Origin: Mangifera indica
Taxonomy: Eukaryota > Streptophyta > Magnoliopsida > Sapindales > Anacardiaceae
Direction: 5' to 3'
NCBI RefSeq assembly: GCF_011075055.1
Contig: NW_025401130.1
Coordinates: 124,001 to 188,000, forward strand
Length of the DNA: 64,000 nucleotides
Below, piece after piece: positions 51,199 to 62,431 of the stretch; the first letter of the stretch is position 1; every line of letters begins with the position of its first letter. The position numbers and the translations under genes are program-made. The notes beneath the pieces are model-generated. The model saw only the letters and a list, made by a program, of their open reading frames with translations. It did no database searches and was not told the origin of the DNA.

Positions 51199-52171
51199 AT
51201 GATGGAAGAACTGTTTTCTCTGTGTGAAGCCGCCAAGAAAGCAGCTCTCGCTGCTGCCATGGACAATGTCTCTGAAAATGGACCAGAGGTTTCCAATTGT
51301 ATTGATTGTTTGAAGCGCCTCAAGGACTTTCCTGTTACTGGGGAGCTTCTTTGTTTCAACGGCAATGGATAAACATCTCCGACATCTCAAACAACATAAA
51401 AAAGAAAAGATTCGATTAATGGCTGAGTGGTTGTTGGAGATATGGAGCAAGAAGATCAAGGATTATTCTTCAAAAACCAAAGGTAAATTTTTATATGTTG
51501 AATCTTCCGAGAAAACCCAGCAATCTGATAAATCCACGACATCAGCCATCTGCCATCAACACTCTTCCATTGGTTCAACAAAACTTGAAGAGACTGGCCA
51601 TGGTAAAACAACTTCTGAAGGTTCAATTGGTTCCAGACAATTTGAAGAGGCAGGGAAAAATCCTCAGAAATTCATTTTGAAGATAAAGATGAAACAATCG
51701 AAGGAATCTTGTAAATTTGAGGCATTATTCAAGTGTAAAGATGCTTCACGTGTCAAGGTTCGTGAAATTCTTCTGGTGGCGTTACAGAAAGTTGCTAGTG
51801 AAGTTGATGGAGAAACTAAACAGCGGGTAAATGCTTGTGATCCAATTGGTGTTGCAGTGCTAATCGAAACTGAGATGCTTAAGCAGATGGGACCGTACAA
51901 CGGGCCTAAGAAACTCAAATACAGATCAGTTTTGTTCAACATGAATGATCCAAACAATCCAGACTTGAGGAGGAAGATTCTTCTTGGGGAGGTTAAGCCT
52001 GAGAGACTAATACAAATGAGTTCAGAAGAGATGACAAGTGATGAAAGAGAGATTAAAAGGATAAAAGATAAAGCAACCTTGGGGGAACAAACAGCTGACA
52101 AAAAATCTGAAGAGAAACCTGATTTTGATGAAGGAAGATGGTTGGAATCCTTTGTTGATTTGAAGCTTTGA
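51199..52171 (+). pseudogene. TFIIS-like transcription elongation factor, frameshifted and lacking the zinc ribbon
   Basis: Two overlapping frames encode one protein. The first (51199-51372) ends inside the TFIIS N-terminal LW domain (CLKRLKDFPVTGELL); the second continues it from about 51351 (KHLRHLKQHKKEKIR, then MAEWLLEIWSKKI). One extra T in the CTTCTTTG stretch near 51350 explains the break. The TFIIS central domain follows at about 51700-52060 (KVREILLVALQKVASEVDG, RVNACDPIGVAVLIETEM, KYRSVLFNMNDPNNPDLRRK and ILLGEVKPERLIQMSSEEM), and then a stop at 52169-52171. The C-terminal zinc ribbon, which in TFIIS carries the acidic pair that stimulates RNA cleavage by polymerase II, is absent. 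Family TFIIS proteins rescue arrested RNA polymerase II. The single frameshift could be real or a sequence error; the missing ribbon suggests a non-standard or dead copy. No introns. Confidence 0.75.
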
Positions 52172-52700
52172 AATCCTTAAGTTGACTGCTGATACAGTGG
52201 GATTACCTTTATAATAGTTTAGAAGATGAAGAGCATAATTTTTGTAATATTTTTTAAGGGCATTTAATCTGCTGTCAGTTGTAATTTTTAGTTTCCATGT
52301 TAATGGCCAACTTCTTCAGTTTGCTTTTTATGTCTGTTTCTTTGTGAGTTCTCATTTTTTTATTTTTTAATTCTATTAAAATAATTAGTCAAACCAACAG
52401 TAATTTTGTGAAATTAACTATAAATGTACAAATACTTATAATTGATATAATATGGCTTATTGTAAGGCCCAACCCATATGGTTGGAGTATGATTCCTTGG
52501 AATGTTTAGATTACGCAAATGTTGAGTTGATTGGCGATAGTGAAGATGTGTGGATTTTCAACATTGATGATTCTTTGTTGTCCAATCTTCCTTATTAACA
52601 AGAGCATGGTTATGGGTAAGTTCCTTTTTTCATTTTTTTTGAAAATTAAAATGTGTACAATTTTCCGTTTGGTTGCTGGAAAGTATGGAAGGAAGATGGG
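52172..52700. other. Spacer between TFIIS-like and BiP-like loci
   Basis: AT-rich; presumably the 3' untranslated region of the preceding locus at its left. No other feature seen. Confidence 0.4.
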
Positions 52701-52704
52701 AAAT

Positions 52705-53937
52705 GGATTTATTTTGAACATGGACTTGTTCAAGAAAACCATGGGGCCAGTGAAGAAGGCACTGGCAGATGCCCAATTGAGGAAATCTGACATTGATGAG
52801 ATTCTGCTCGTTGGAGGAAGTACTCGGATTCCAAAAGTTCAGGAATTATTGAAAGATTTTTTTGATGGGAAGGAGCCGAATAAAGGTGTGAATCCTGATG
52901 AAGCTGTGGATTATGGAGCTGCAGTTTATGATGAAATTCTTAGTACTGAAAGAGATGAAAGAATCTACGGTAACCATAAATTGATCAGAAACTTTCAGGA
53001 TTCCAGGATTCTTTTAATTTTGTTGTTGTAATCTGATTCTTATTTTGTTTTCTGCAGGTTTAGGTTTGCTTCTTCTGGCTCCCCTAAGTCTTGGTATCGA
53101 AACTGCTGGTGGGGTTAACTTAAGACTAAGTTAATTCCCAGGTATCCTTACATGCCTTCCGAGAAGTCTCAGGTTTTTACCACTTACCAGGATCAGCAAA
53201 CTTTTGTTTCTATCAAGGTATTTACAATTCATGAGCTATGTTAAATTTAAAATTTTGATCTAGTTCATCTATCTCAATTAATGTTTGAAAATGTGTCCCA
53301 GATTTATGAAGGTGAAAGGAGCCTGACAAAGGATTGTTGTGAGCTTGGAAAGTTTAATTTCTCTGGCATTGCTCCTGCTCCAAGGCAAGTTGACAGCATA
53401 AGACATCTCAATATAGAGAGTTTAGGATACAATAGGAATATCATGACGCATGATTTATAATATATAAAATGCATAAAATTCATTCTAAATTTTGTGCCTG
53501 CATTGAACTTCATAATATTTTCATTAATGCAACGGAGTAGCCAAAATTGAGTTAACACTTGAGGTTGATAACATTGACATCAAAACTGTAAAAGCTGAGG
53601 ACAAGGCAACAAAAAAGTCAGAATCCTTCACCATAAACGCTGGCATGAGGTGTCTGAGTCAAGAAGAGACCGAAAGAATGGTGAACGAGGCTGAGGAATT
53701 TGAGGAAGAACATAAGAAAATAAGAGAGAAAATTGGTGCCAGGAATGGACTGGAAAGCGTCATGAGTGAGGAAAAAGAGAATAAGATTGATGGTCATGAT
53801 AAAGAGAAGCTTGGAAGCTCCATGAAGACAACCAGAATGCTGAGAAGAATGAGGAGGCTGAAGGTGTTTATAATCCTATTATTATTAGACAGGTTTATGA
53901 GAAGAGTGGTGGTGCAAGTTCAGGTTATTCACAGTGA
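52705..53937 (+). pseudogene. BiP (ER-lumenal HSP70) pseudogene, C-terminal half with introns
   Basis: Similarity to the lumenal binding protein starts abruptly at [14 protein letters not shown] and runs through [19 protein letters not shown] and [17 protein letters not shown] (end of the ATPase domain), LAPLSLGIETAGG and [13 protein letters not shown] (substrate domain), [20 protein letters not shown], then SQEETERMVNEAEEF and YNPIIIRQVYEKSGG in the lid. The ATPase N-terminal two thirds is missing. Introns remain at about 52970-53057, 53219-53301 and after 53384, so it is not a retrocopy. Damage: a frameshift near 53115 within the TKLIPR stretch, a lost acceptor near 53532, a frameshift near 53815 and an internal deletion in the lid. 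The tail after 53937 is rich in Glu codons, as in BiP, but the ER-retention end is not reached in frame. Confidence 0.8.
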
Positions 53938-54975
53938 GAAGAAGAGGAAGATGAATACCATCATGAATAAAGGAGAGAAAGATGATAAAAAAGAAGAAAG
54001 AATTCAGTTTTTTATCATGAGTGCTTGAAATCAGTATTGATTAAAAATGAACCATTAAGACGCATTCTGGATTTTATTTTAATTTGGTGGTTATTATTTG
54101 TAATTAACAGGGGTAACTGATTGGTTGGTAAACATATCTGATCTAATATTCTTCTCGCCAGGTTTAGTTATTTATTAAAAAGACAGATTATGTAGAATAT
54201 GTGATTTAGTATTATAATCTTATTCTAATTCATACAAATAATGCTATCTGAGTTGAGTGGATTTGCGACCTATATTGAAATTAATTTTCATCCTTATTTG
54301 TTTTGTTAATTTTTATTAATTTCTCATATGGGTTTTGTTGGGAATGTATGGCTCCGAGATATTTGATCTAGTGGAGTTTGATGAATAGTTTCAGAAAGCC
54401 ATGGCATCCGCTATAGAACCCAGTGGAGTTTCCAGGTTCTCTATATGATTGCAGCTTGTGAGACCTCTGATTCTCAACAAGGGACTTGTGATTCATCAGT
54501 TTAGGTTTTATAAATGGATGATGTTTGATTGATTGAGGCCTGATTTAATTGCTGTAATTTCAGTATGGCTTCCAGAGCTAAATTAGCTATTCCGGGACTA
54601 TTCGAGGTTCTGATGTGTGTATGAAATACACACAAATAGGGTTATAATAGTATAGTTTTAAACTGAATTTTGGTTTATTTTGTCAAATCCTTTAAGTTTT
54701 ATTTAATCTTGATGACTTTATCTTATTTTGTTCTTTGAATTATATTTTTAGATGATTTGGAGTCATTCAAGCCCCTTTTAGAGCGAAAATAGAAGCTTAA
54801 AGAAGCAAATGAGAAGGGTTTACATCAGGAGGCAGAGAGTAATTATGGTCAGTCTTATGGTCATAATTGGTGCCCATAATTACTGGGCGTAAATAAAAAA
54901 AAAAACAGAAAATAGGGTTAAGTGACAGGTATAAAAAGAAAATTACGTCTTCTCCAAAGGGGAACAAATATATAA
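53938..54975. other. Spacer; right part possibly an LTR beginning at about 54611
   Basis: No gene recognised. From about 54611 (TGATGTGTGTATGAAATAC) to the hairpin at 54976 the sequence looks continuous with the left hairpin arm and may be the 5' part of an LTR, which is an inference from the TG start and the composition. Confidence 0.3.
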
Positions 54976-56706
54976 CAGCTCAAATGATTTTTAGAGAGAA
55001 AAAGCTCCAAGAAACAAATAGAAGAGGGAAGATCCAAGATTAAAGATAGAAGACCCAAGAGAATCAAAATTTGAAGACCTCAGAGTTTTTCTTATCTCTC
55101 TTATTATCTTCTTTTATTGATTCAAAATGTCTCTCTCTCCTACTTTATTTTGTAGTTTGAACTTTATAGTCATGAATAACTAATTTCCTTTGCTAGGGTT
55201 TATGATGAATCTATAAATTCTCAAGGATTATGTAATGGGTTTTGATTTTTAATTAATGATGATGAATGTTTGATTTAGTAATTGTGATTTTAACTTCTTG
55301 CTTGGTGTTAGAGCCCAATACCATGCTTGCTTGTAGATTGAAGTGTGATATTGAGAAATATATACCTAATTAGTTCATGCCTTTGCTAAACCTAGGGTTT
55401 TATTTAGAGATAAATATAAATCTTTTGTGGGCAAATTGATTGTTATAGAAATTAATGAGTTTTGATTAACAACATACCACGAAAGTCGGTAAGCTTTTAA
55501 TCTTAACACACATAATTAACCTTGAGAGAGGAATTGGGTAAAATAAGATAATCAACCATCAACAATTCATCTTATCACTGATTTTAATTGGATTCGTTAC
55601 TGAATTTTGAGTAATTGATAGTGAAATCATAAACCCTAGGCTTCTCTATAATTGGTATTTCATTTTTAATTTGTTAGGTGATTATTTTCCTTTGTTAATT
55701 TCGATTTAGTTAATTGTTTTATTTTATTATTTTTAATTCAATCCCAATCCATAGCATTTCTATTTCTCTAGCTAATTTAAACTACAAAATAAGCTAGTAT
55801 TCGACAACCAATCTTTGTGAGACCGACATCTTTCAATCAAGTAATATAGAAAGATGTCGGTCCTACAGAGATTGGTTGTCGAATACTAGCTTGTTTTGTA
55901 GTTTAAATTAGCTAGAGAAATAGAAATGCTATGGATTGAGATTAAACTAAAAATAATAAAATAAAACAACTAACTAAATCGAAATTAACAAAGGAAAATT
56001 ATCACCTAGCAAATTAAAAGTGAAATACCAATTATAGAGAAGCCTAGGGTTTATGATTTCACTATCAATTACTCAAAATTCAGTAACGAATCCAATTAAA
56101 ATCAGTGATAAGATGAATTGTTGATGGTTGATTATCCTATTTTAACCAATTCCTCTCTTAAGGTTAATTTGGTGTGTTAAAATTAAAAGCTTACCTACTT
56201 TTTTGGTATGTTGTTAATCAAAACCCATTAATTTCTATGACAATCAATTTGCCCACAAAAGATTTATATTTATCTCTAAATAAAACCCTAGGTTTAGCAA
56301 AGATATGAACTAATTAAATATGTATTTCTCAATATCACACTCCAATCTACAAACAAACATGGTATTGGGCCCTAACACCAAGCAAGAAGTTAAAATCACA
56401 ATTACTAAATCAAACATTCGTCATCATTAATTAAAAATCAAAACCCATTACATAATTCTTGAGAATTTATATATTCATATAAACCCTAGCAAAGGAAATT
56501 AGCTATTCATGTCTATAAAGTTCAAACTACAAGATAAAGTAGGACAAAGAGACATTTTGAATCAATAAAAGAAGATAATAAGAGAGATAAGAAAAACTCT
56601 AAAGTCTTCAAATCTTGATTCTCTTGGGTCTTCTATGTTTAATCTTGGATCTTCCCTCTTCTACTTGTTTCTTGGAGCTTTTTCTCTCTAAAAATCCTTT
56701 GAGCTG
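54976..56706. repeat. 1.73-kb inverted repeat (hairpin) of LTR-like sequence
   Basis: The left arm 54976-55834 and the right arm 55849-56706 are reverse complements with few differences and nearly equal lengths (859 and 858 bases). They are separated by a 14-base loop at 55835-55848, and the axis reads GACCGACATCTTTC ... GAAAGATGTCGGTC. The arms contain blocks resembling the 3' parts of plant LTRs (for example TTCGACAACCAATC next to GAGACCGACATC). No protein-like frame occurs in either arm. Confidence 0.9.
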
Positions 56707-56930
56707 CTGTCTTGGTGGCACTAAAATGACCTCTACATTCAAGAGAATGACAATAGGTTAGAACACTTTCCATCTCATCTTGTGGTAAGCATCGTCGCAC
56801 AATCCCATCAAAACATCTTTTGTAAAACAGTGACTCTTCCCAATAATAGTTTTTCACCTCTCACAAGAACTTTTTCTTTTGTTGGTGATTCATCTCTGGA
56901 GGTAATACAGGTTCTAGGATTGCCGAGGCC
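56707..56930 (-). mobile_element. Ty3/gypsy pol fragment (integrase zinc-binding region)
   Basis: On the minus strand the residues EVKNYYWEESLFYKRC, then IVRRCLPQDEMESVL and CHSLECRGHFSATKTAAQ match the H2C2 zinc-binding region at the start of Ty3/gypsy integrase. Similarity extends a little upstream (to about 56930) across a stop codon. It ends exactly at the right edge of the hairpin, so only a fragment of the polyprotein is left. No catalytic domain is present. Confidence 0.75.
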
Positions 56931-57930
56931 AGAACCTCTATTGCAGTAGGATAGGTTCTATAAAGGTGTGACGTTTGATGGATTTAGCCTGATATTAGCA
57001 CCATTATATAGTTTGCAAAATGTGAAAGTATTGAAAACGCTCAAGAGCTCTTCATTACAGGTTGCAAAATGTAAAATTTGCAGGTATTCTTACCTTTTAT
57101 GATTTTCATCTGTTGGTTTATTCACTTCTCTCTTTTATTTTTTTTTCCACTCTCATATGGTGAATTTAGTTTAAAGGATAAACATGTAAAACAATGTCCC
57201 CCTAGTTTGCATTATGTGTTTATGTCTCACCTTTTATGTTCTTTATTATGGGATAATTTTTACAGGCCTAATGTTTCTTGGAGCACATATGAACCTGATT
57301 TATATCTCATGTACAGAGAATGATTTATATGTTAGGGCATAGAAGTTGATAACTTATTTTTTGCATATTCAATATGATAGTCGGGTCATTGTTTTCAATA
57401 AATTAGGTTGGAAGCAGAGCCCATTGTTGTGCTTTCTAAGGTCTATGCCTCAATTAGCTTTATTCCCTTGAGGGAAAATGTATATGCTTCCACTGATTGC
57501 CTCTTACGGTTGTATATTTTTTTCACTGACAACTGGACATTGCATTTTCTAACTCAGTGTTGTGCTGATAATTTAACTTTGTCTTTACATGTTTGCATAA
57601 CATCTACAAGTAGAGGAATCAGAAGTGATATTGTTCTTGGTATTGGGACATAATTATGTGTATGTGGTCTGTCTTATTAAATGATGAGGATCTAAGACTT
57701 TAAGGACATTGAGCTGTCGTTGGTGCATGTATTCTAGATTTGTACCCAGAACTTCTGTGAATTTTCTAGATGCCTTGGGAATTCCCGCGCACATTGCCTT
57801 CTTATTTTATTTCTTTCCCTTTCCTAGATCCTAGCGGAACCAGAACCATCAGTAAGAGCAAGGTCTTCTTTGTACCTAGGAGGGCAGTATCCACCATTCT
57901 GTCTTTTTCTTGAGTTATTCTAATATTCAG
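56931..57930. other. Spacer left of the NUP205-like exon
   Basis: I recognise no gene. Short open frames at 57078-57323 and 57408-57653 have no family features. Part of this could be intron of the NUP205-like locus that continues at 57931. Confidence 0.35.
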
Positions 57931-57998
57931 GCACCGACGGGGAGCTAAATGATGTTAGAAGGACAAAATGACAATTGTTGAGATAGGGATGAGAGTAC

Positions 57999-58362
57999 TG
58001 TTGAAATAAGTGGCTCTTTATGTCCCACATCTATTAATTTAATCTCTTTGTATTTTACTAAAGGCTATAAATACAGGCTTTAGTTTTAGTTCAAAATTAT
58101 CCCTAAGACAGTTGTAGTCAAATACAATTGTATTGAGAGAATCCTATTATTTAGGGATCTCTAATAGTTTATGTTTCCTTTGTAACTATTCTTTGAAGAT
58201 AGTGAAAGTAGTCAGCGGGCGCCGAGGACGTAGGTACATTTACCGAACCTCGTAAATTCTTATGTTCTTTTTCTTTTATTTTTCTGCATTTTATTTTCTG
58301 CTTTAATTATTTATTATATTCAATAGCATAGAAGTTGTGTTTTATATTTCCGTTGTACAACA
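57999..58362 (+). repeat. 5' LTR of the copia element
   Basis: 364 bp, TGTTGAAATAAG...ACAACA. A TATAAATA box occurs near 58069-58076. Nearly identical to 61813-62168. Confidence 0.92.
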
Positions 58363-58364
58363 AG

Positions 58365-58376
58365 TGGTATCAGAGC
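58365..58376 (+). promoter_or_regulatory. Primer-binding site (initiator Met tRNA)
   Basis: TGGTATCAGAGC, complementary to the 3' end of initiator methionine tRNA, two bases after the 5' LTR; the usual primer of plant copia elements. Confidence 0.9.
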
Positions 58377-58632
58377 CTAGGTTTAGGACAGTGAGTAGCT
58401 ATTTATATGGTTATGTGCATGTCTAGGAAAATGCTATCTAAGGAGGCTGGTTTTTAAAGAGGCTTTGTCCCCACCAATCTTTCCTGGGTACTTTCCTGGT
58501 GCATATATTATCATTTTTGGGCACTTACTACTATCCTAGGTTATAGTAATTGTGTTTTAGCTATTGAATATAAATTTGTGAAACTTGGTTATTTGAAAAA
58601 CTATATACCAAGTAAATCGTAGTCAGCAGAAA

Positions 58633-61600
58633 ATGGCATCGACATCAACAAAGACAATTGTGACAACCGCAAAAATTGATGTGGAAAAATTTGATGGCTG
58701 CAACAATTTTGGCTTGTGGCAATATGAGATGATGGACGCCCTGTGTCAAGAAAATCTTGATATAGCTCTGGAGGAGGAAAAACCAGAGAAGATGGATGAC
58801 AAAAAATGGGTGAGGATCAACCGTCAAGCTTATGGTACAATTCGTACGTGTCTTTGTAGAGAGCAGAAATATCTATTCATGAAAGAGACGTCTACAAGTA
58901 AAATGTGGAAGACGTTAGAAAACAAGTATATGAAGAAGAGCAATGAGAATAAACTTTATTTGAAGAAGAGACTGTTTCGTCTTCAACTGAAACCTGATAC
59001 AAGTATCAGTGATCATATTGATACTTTTAACCAGTTGATAGCTGATTTACTGAACCTGGATGAAACCTTCAAAGATGAAGATAAAACAATGCTTCTACTA
59101 GGATCTCTTCCTGAAGAATTGGATCATTTAAGCATTACATTACTTCATGGAAAGAAGAAAGTGACTTACGATGAGGTATGTGCTGCTTTGAGTAATAATG
59201 AAATTCGACAGAAAGATCAACAAGAGAATAGAGAGACAACTATTGAAGCCCTTATTGCAAGAAGACGAAGTCAAAGTCGAAAGCAAGAAAGAAGGGGTAG
59301 ATCTCAGAAAAGACCTAGTAAAGATGAATGTGCTTTCTGTCGAGAGAAGGGACATTGGAAGAAAGATTGTCCGAAGTTACAAAGGAAAGATAAAGGGAAG
59401 ACCAAAGTTGCTTCATGTGTAGTTGAAATTGAAGAAGATGGGTCAGATTTTGCTCTAGTAAGTCTACCAACGACATCTCAGTATGACGAATGACTTCTAG
59501 ATTCGGGTTGCACTTATCATATGTGTCCACACAAGGAATGGTTCTTCAATTATGAAAAACTAAATGGTGAAGTTGTTTTCATGGGTAATGATAGTCCTTG
59601 TAAAACTGAGGGGATAGGTTCAATCCATTTGAAGAATAATGATGGGTCAACTAGAGTTCTGACAGACGTTTGACATATACCATAGTTGAAGAAAAATCTC
59701 ATTTCTTTGGGAGTTTTGGAATCCAAAGGCTTCAAGGTGTCAATACAAGATAGAGTCTTGAAAGTTATTTCTGGTGCTCTTGTAGTGATGAAAGGTACAA
59801 GAAGAAATAACTTGTATTATTATAATGGTGGTACAGTTTTTGAATTAGCAGTTGTAGTATCTGAAAAGAATGTAGATGATGAAACAACCAGACTTTGGCA
59901 TATGCGTTTGGGACATGTAGGGGAAAAAACCTTATTTAGTTTGGTGAAACAAGGCTTATTGAAAGAAGCAAAAACCTGCAAGTTGGATTTTTGTGAGCAT
60001 TGTGTCTTGGGAAAACAAACAAAAGTAAGATTTGGTACTGCAATTCATAATACTGAAGGTATTTTGGATTATATTCACTCTGATGTATGGGGACCTACTA
60101 AGACAGCTTCTTTGGGAGGTAGACACTAGTTTGTTACTTTTGTTGATGACTTTTCTAGAAGGACATAGGTGTACACTTTAAAGAAAAAGAATGACGTATT
60201 AGGTGTTTTCCTGAAATAGAAAAAGATGATTGAAACTCAGACTGGCAGAAAGATCAAACGACTAAGAATTGATAATGGTGGTGAGTATACTAGTGATCCG
60301 TTTTTGGAAGTTTGTCAGGCTGAAGGTATTGTACATCATTTCTCAATTAAAGGAACACCACAACAGAATGGGGTGACTAAACGCATAAATCGAACCTTGC
60401 TGGAGAAGGTTAGATGTATGTTGTCCAATGCTGGGTTAGGCAAACCATTTTGGGCTGAGGCTGTTACATATGCATGTCATCTCATTAATCGTTTACCATC
60501 CACTGCAATTGAAGGGAAATCACCCCTTAAGGTATGGTCTGGAAAACCTGCTAACGATTATGATTCTTTACGTGTGTTTAGTTCGACAGCCTATTATCAT
60601 ACAAGAGAGTCTAAATTAGATCCAAGAGCTAAGAAAACAATCTTTATGAGGATTAGTTCTAGAGTGAAAGGATATCGTCTGTGGTGTCCAAAGTTGAAGA
60701 AAATCATTCACAGTAGGGATGTTACCTTTGATGAATCTACCATGTTAAAGAAGGTAACAAAGAAGATTGATGATACTCAACAGCAGGTGGAGTGTATTCC
60801 GCAACAGGTGGAGTTTGAGACAATCACAACAATAAACCCAGTTAGAGTTGTTGAAAATGATAGTGATACTCCAGTGGCAGAGAAGGAAAGTGAAGATGAA
60901 GAGGTTTCAACCCAAGAACCTCAACAGCAACAAGAATCAATTGCATCACATAGGCCAAAACGAGAAAAACGTAAGCCTGCTCGATTTGCTGATATGGTGG
61001 CCTCTGCACTTCCAATTGTAGATGATGATATTTCTTCCACTTATAAAGAAGTAGTCAAAAGTCTAGAAGCTGAAAAGTGGAAGAAAGTCATGGATGAGGA
61101 ATTACAATCCCTTCAGAAGAATGAAACTTGGCAGTTAGTTCAATTGCCAAAGCACAAGAAGACAATTGGGTGCAAGTGGGTGTATGCAAGAAAAGATGGA
61201 TTTCCTAACAAAAAAGATATTCGCTACAAGGCAAGGTTGGTAGCAAAAGACTATGCTAAAAAAGAAGGGATTGATGAGGTATTTTCTCCAGTTGTTAAGC
61301 ATTCCTCTATTAGAATTTTATTGGCCTTGGTAGCACAATTGAATCTTGAACTAGTTCAACTTGATGTGAAAACTGTATTTCTACATGGTAATTTGGAAGA
61401 GGAAATCTATATGACTCAGCCTGAAGGATTTAAAGTTGCTGATAAAAAGAATTGGGTTTGCAAATTGAAGAGATCGCTTTATGGACTGAAACAGTCACCA
61501 AGACAGTGGTACAAGCGATTTGATCAATTTATGATGGAGTATAGGTACACAAGAAGCAAGTATGATAATTGTGTATATTTTCGCAGGCTACAAGATGGGT

Positions 61601-61722
61601 TTTTCATTTATCTATTATTGTATGTTGAGACTGCTGAGAATCCTATAGATATGATGACCAAGGTGATAACAACGATCAAGTTCAATCATTGTTTGAACTT
61701 GATCAACATCCTGCAAGCTTAA
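58633..61722 (+). pseudogene. Copia gag-pol polyprotein, with stops and an internal deletion
   Basis: One reading frame runs from ATG 58633 to the stop at 61720-61722. Gag covers about 58633-59490, with a CCHC zinc knuckle at about 59332-59373 (C-x2-C-x4-H-x4-C). A protease DSG follows near 59500, a pre-integrase zinc region at about 59890-60010, the integrase core at about 60075-60420, and the first part of the reverse transcriptase at about 61080-61626. In-frame stops sit at 59491, 59671, 59683, 60127, 60166 and 60217. Directly after the tyrosine-valine of the reverse-transcriptase active site (61621-61626) the frame jumps to the element's C-terminal tail (TAENPIDMMTKV), so the catalytic aspartates and all of RNase H are deleted. 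Confidence 0.9.
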
Positions 61723-61801
61723 ATTGCGCCGAAAGGCGCATTTGAAGTCGTCGCTGAAGAAGAAAGTATAAAGGAAATTTGGTGGGACTCGCTAAATCGC
61801 C

Positions 61802-61811
61802 AAGGTGGAGA
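61802..61811 (+). promoter_or_regulatory. Polypurine tract of the copia element
   Basis: AAGGTGGAGA immediately before the 3' LTR, the expected plus-strand priming site of copia elements. Confidence 0.7.
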
Positions 61812-61812
61812 T

Positions 61813-62168
61813 TGTTGAAATAAGTGGCTCTTTATGTCCCACATCTATTAATTTAATCTCTTTGTATTTTACTAAAGGCTATAAATAGAGGCTTTAGTTT
61901 TAGTTCAAAATCATTCCTAAGACAGTTGTAGTCAAATACAATTGTATTGAGAGAATCCTATTATTTAGGGATCTCTAATAGTTTATGTTTCCTTTGTAAC
62001 TATTCTTTGAAGATGGTGAAAGTAGTCAGCGGCGCCGAGGACGTAGGTACATTTACCGAACCTCGTAAATTCTTATGTTCTCTTTCTTTCTGCATTTTAT
62101 TTTCTGCTTTAATTATTTATTATATTAAATAGCATAGAAGTTGTGTTTTATATTTCCGCTGCACAACA
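61813..62168 (+). repeat. 3' LTR of the copia element
   Basis: 356 bp, same ends as the 5' LTR; it is shorter by an 8-base gap near the TTCTTTCTGCATTTT stretch. Confidence 0.92.
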
Positions 62169-62366
62169 AGTACAACAAGAACTTTGAGGAACAAGCTGCC
62201 CAACTTCATATGCCAACACGATGGTCTCAGATTGTGGAGGTTAATTTATTTTTTTAGTCGTATAGTTTATTTTATTTATTCTACAAATCTTCTGATTTCT
62301 TGGAGAGATTTGACACATAACATGAACAACCTTTATCATGCTATTTGTTCCTAAACCAACCCCTCC

Positions 62367-62395
62367 ACCACCACAACACCACCACCACACCACCC

Positions 62396-62426
<31 letters not shown>

Positions 62427-62431
62427 AAAAA
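62367..62431. repeat. CCA repeats followed by C24 and A15 homopolymers
   Basis: An ACCACCACC-rich stretch leads into 24 consecutive C (62393-62416) followed directly by 15 A (62417-62431), within a non-coding part of the NUP205-like fragment. Confidence 0.9.

Larger units (their letters stand above)
57999..62168 (+). mobile_element. Ty1/copia LTR retrotransposon, defective
   Basis: Two LTRs (57999-58362 and 61813-62168) both start TGTTGAAATAAG and end in ACAACA. The 5-bp target duplication AGTAC lies at 57994-57998 and 62169-62173. A primer-binding site and polypurine tract flank the internal region. The single polyprotein frame has the copia order gag, protease, integrase, reverse transcriptase (Tnt1/Tork-like). 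It carries six premature stops and lacks the sequence from the reverse transcriptase active site through RNase H, so it cannot move by itself. By eye the LTRs differ by about eight substitutions and one 8-base gap, indicating a fairly recent insertion. Confidence 0.93.

Noticed and set aside
57078..57653. Two plus-strand frames of about 81 residues left of the NUP205-like exon
   Set aside because: No recognisable domain, no splice context tying them to NUP205, and composition like the spacer.
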